In this document: piece after piece, positions 60,945 to 64,000 of the stretch | Layout: each line of letters begins with the position of its first letter | Position numbering within the stretch: position 1 is the first letter of the stretch | Assembly: GCA_034509925.1 (NCBI GenBank) | Contig: CM067538.1 | Span: forward strand, 3,463,001 to 3,527,000 | Direction: 5' to 3' | DNA: 64,000 nt | From: Hirudinaria manillensis | Lineage: Eukaryota; Annelida; Clitellata; Hirudinida; Hirudinidae | The notes under the pieces: model-generated | The model's input: only the letters and a program-made list of their open reading frames with translations | The model's database searches: none | What the model was told of the DNA's origin: nothing | Translations under genes and position numbers: made by a program

Positions 60945-63900
60945 TTATTTAAGTGACTCATTCTGAAAAGAACTATATACGAAGCGATCGTTTATAGGCA
61001 TGACAGGCCTGCAATTGCAAACAAGCTTTAAGTTTTTAAGTTTTCTTTGTTTCATATCCCTCGTTGCTGGTCGTGTCAACAGCGTGCGAAATTTTTTCAA
61101 CTACACAAAGAGTATAAAGGCTAAGGAAACGTGGAATTAACAAGTCAGTAAAAAAAGCTCACCTGTTCTTTTGAAACATTGATTGGATTCTTGAATATAA
61201 TAAATTCAACGACTTCAAGACAAGGAGGAGCAGTAAGAGAACCTTTGTAAGTCCAGTAATGATCTATGTTTTCTAGTGGCATGAATTAAGGAAGTGAGAT
61301 TGTGAACATATCTAAAATTGCAAAAAACATTACCGGGTAATAAGCTGCCAATATGAAAATCGTCAAAAGCCAATTGCTCTCCTGGGAAAGAGATCATATG
61401 CAATGCCTTCGTAAGAATTTCAAGATTTTCATGTGCAGCACCAAGCTTAATAAAATTCATAAACGTTAACAGTAATATAAAATAATAAGTTTCAAATAAG
61501 TTTCAAATAACCTCCATAAATATTGACACAATAGCTAGACCATCATCGTAGCGAACAGCCTCCCCGTAAGATTCATATTTGTTATTCCAATGAACCAAAT
61601 GTAGCTGTCAGGATAACAATCAGTGTTAATTACAACCTGCATGATAATGATCCGCAATAATATTCGCTTAGGGTATCTTTATAAAGTACGGACTATTTGT
61701 AGTCTATATACAGATAATGCAATTGAAATAAAAACTTGAGCCATACCATATTATAAACTTTAGAAATATAAATAAAATAATAACATTTAACGATAATAAT
61801 ATAGCTCCAGTTGAAAAGCTTGGAAAAATTTCCAATTTATATTTACATTTATTTTGAACGATATTATATCTCCCAAGTCCAACATCTATGATGACAAAGG
61901 CCTCATTCAAAAAAATTGATGGTGAACGTTGCTTCTTCACTTAAGCAAAAGGTTTATGTAGCTGAAATACAATTACATTTATTCTACTGATGTTTACCAT
62001 TCATTCGATATCTCTACTCTCTTCACTAAGTTGTGGTGATAATTATCAGCTATTATTCTTTGACAATATTTAATGGCTTAATATTTATATTGTTTTCGTT
62101 CATTAATTTAAATTTAAATAAACTTTACATAATTATAGAAAATTCCACAAAATTCCGAATGGCTTTGAAGCCTCAAACACCAGTACCTTGCCACTTGGCG
62201 TGATTTTTAAATCGGACGAGCTAGGAAGAGGCCAATTGTTTTGAGATGTGTTTTAGCTTTAAATTCTAGCAGGGTTGTATATCTTTAGATTCATTTATAA
62301 CATAAATTATATTAAAGTTGCACAGAAATTGTACAATCTGGAATACAACAGCAAATGAAGTTCTCCAAGAATATTTCAATGGATGCTCTTTCCATAAAAG
62401 ATTACACAACAGTGGATTCTCTTTCAGGACGGCGGTGCGTAACTGTTCCTTCCAATCAAGTAGTGCCAAAGGCGGTAGCTGCTGGAATCCCAGAGATACG
62501 ATTGAGCAGGGAGGTGTTCGTGCCTTTCACAAAAGCGTTTATGGAAGACACCACCATCGTTCTTAACAGGAAACAGATTTCCAAATTGCTCTTGACAAGC
62601 TTAATGATCTACTCCACTGTTGTATCAGTGCTCTGAAACCTGCAAAATCCAGACGTTTTTCCCTTACAAGAGTTCATCCGAGACAAAAATCAAGAGGCTG
62701 CCTTAGTTAGGAAGGTAGCCGATAGACCGAAGGCGATTGCATTCTGAGTCTGGCTTCTGAAGTTCGTTCTCTCGAAAAGGCTACTGTGGCCACTAACCAT
62801 CAACGAGGTAGGTCTGCAGTTGGAGGAAGAGATGAAAAAAAAACTAATCAGGACACTGATTTCTCGGGTTAGAGTACTCAATATTGTCAGTAAGGGTTTG
62901 AGACTGCCTCTCAGATTAATCTTGAGGAATAAAACATAAGCAGAATCAGAACTTAATGGTCACTCAACAACTCCAGTTCGCGACGTCATGACGCAACTTC
63001 AGGAAGAATATTCATAGTTTGAGAAGAGATTGAGAAGCGCAGAGAATTGAAATTAATTGAAGAAGCAAGAGATTGAAAAGGAAATTTTAGCCTTTGAAGA
63101 GAAAAAAGGGCCTGTTCAGATATACCGTCACGGAGTCGGATGACAGCTAGTACATCAGCCAAAGCTCCCATGATAATCCACGCGAGGAGAGAAATGGAGA
63201 TAGATGGAGACCTAAAGGATCGCTGTCGATTGCGCCAGACGAAGGAAGATCGGTTCATGACATACTTCTTTCTCGGACCAATTTGCAAAAGTGAGAATAG
63301 CTCAAGTTGAGAGTTCATGGGAGGTGTCCAGTCACTCCAACTCTTGCTTCCATCATACACGTAGCCCCTTGCCCATTTCCCGAGAAATCGTGGCAAGAAT
63401 AATATAACTCTTAAGAGATGGGGTGACACAACTTCGCAAGAATACTTGAAAAAAGTGACTTTTGGGAAAAAGAGACTATAACCAAACCACAAGAAAACGG
63501 CAAGCGGTCTGATTTGGTGCTGGTATGCACTATTCCAAGTGGGGTCTAACTAATAATGTAATGTCTTTTATAGTTTCAGAATGACATATGTCTAGAAATT
63601 CTTCAACTGGAGCTTCAGGCCCTTCCATGCTTATGATCATACAACGAACCAACGTCTCTGAATTTTGGTGTCATTTTTATTTCTTTTAAAAAATTCTAAG
63701 TTTCATAAACGATATATTTTAAATTTATTCCTGCTTCGTTTGTATTTTTCCGGGGGACACCGGCTTTGCCGCGGGGGATTGCCCCCCGAAAAGATACCCG
63801 AAAGAAACCGGTTACAATATCTCATAAAAACGAAACCTCTGCTGAATATTTCTTTTTATTCACGGAATGCTCAGAACCAATTTTATCTTTTCTCCCCCAA

Positions 63901-63955
63901 TGAAAATGAAATTGAATTAAATTGTAGTCGCCTGCCAGAGGCCCTCCGGACAAAC
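60945..63955 (-). CDS. Alpha carbonic anhydrase, 5' part beyond the window
   Basis: Zinc enzyme hydrating CO2. Minus-strand exons: 63837-63955, 61512-61604, 61334-61445, 61163-61272, 60945-61100 (TAA at 60945). Phases agree. The first visible exon holds [20 protein letters not shown] with the first two zinc His in FHFHWG, and GSEH with the Glu of the proton network. The next begins [19 protein letters not shown], giving the third zinc His. Then [37 protein letters not shown] (the catalytic Thr in SLTxPPC) and [15 protein letters not shown]. All key residues in view are intact. The exon(s) with the signal peptide, if any, and the proton-shuttle His lie past 64000. A 2.2-kb intron (61605-63836) contains a LINE copy. 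Confidence 0.94.
62340..63540 (+). mobile_element. LINE copy, same family as 28440-30180, in the carbonic anhydrase intron
   Basis: Shared text in matching order: [17 protein letters not shown] (compare [13 protein letters not shown]), [13 protein letters not shown] (in a shifted frame near 62640) and, near 63420, [13 protein letters not shown] (compare [13 protein letters not shown] at 29205). Many stops. It lies on the strand opposite to its host gene. The 3' tail is missing or diverged. Confidence 0.7.
63745..63800. repeat. GC-rich short inverted repeat
   Basis: CCGGGGGACACCGG and GGGGGATTGCCCCCCG make small palindromes in otherwise AT-rich intron sequence next to the carbonic anhydrase exon. 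Function unknown. Confidence 0.4.
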
Positions 63956-64000
63956 CTAAAAGTTAACATTGACAAAATTTACTTACTGACTAAAGTTGAA

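Noticed and set aside
62986..63492. 168-codon minus-strand frame in the carbonic anhydrase intron
   Set aside because: Antisense shadow of the LINE copy at 62340-63540.

Overview
This is an AT-rich, intron-rich eukaryotic window carrying six protein-coding loci and a dense layer of decayed transposable elements. The genes and the crowd of Tc1/mariner, pogo, hAT, MULE and LINE relics suggest an arthropod. An AT-rich crustacean such as a parasitic copepod would fit, but that is an inference. All exon models were read by eye from protein similarity, GT/AG splice sites and reading-phase agreement. Summed exons give whole codons for every complete model.

Layout. 1-300: 3' end of a LINE. About 340-1327: Tc1 relic. 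3160-14085 (+): a Cys-loop anion channel with anion-type M2, whose introns hold a MITE, a 1.6 kb pogo-like element with a MULE fragment inside it, two tail-to-tail Tc1 copies and LINE 3' ends. 14100-19360: intergenic relics (repeat, Tc1, tRNA-like sequence, hAT). 19379-37124 (+): a nuclear receptor with complete DNA-binding and ligand-binding domains (9 exons, 727 codons) and introns full of LINE, pogo, Tc1 and MITE remains. 39880-42180: a GC-rich cluster of CR1/Jockey-like LINE fragments. 43170-44102: a TTAA-flanked piggyBac-like element. 44617-48593 (+): ELP3, the Elongator catalytic subunit, nearly complete in 16 exons. 48655-49536 (-): a claudin-like four-span membrane protein, convergent with ELP3. 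50341-51130: an LTR with tRNA-Leu primer site and the start of gag. 51497-53369 (+): DBF4, regulator of CDC7 kinase. 53700-57700: relics and GC-rich islands. 58628-60049 (+): a membrane-anchored FkbM-type methyltransferase. 60945-63955 (-): an alpha carbonic anhydrase whose 5' end lies beyond the window, with a second copy of the main LINE family in its large intron.

The genes are unrelated housekeeping, signalling and enzyme loci and show no operon-like logic. I found no CRISPR array, rRNA gene or convincing functional tRNA gene. I see no convincing new multi-gene system. The most unusual items are the leucine at M2 position 6' of the channel, the nuclear receptor of unclear subgroup with a duplicated piece of its own exon in an intron, a LINE family with a conserved 3' motif at four loci, and an LTR with strong internal inverted repeats plus a SAP-domain gag.
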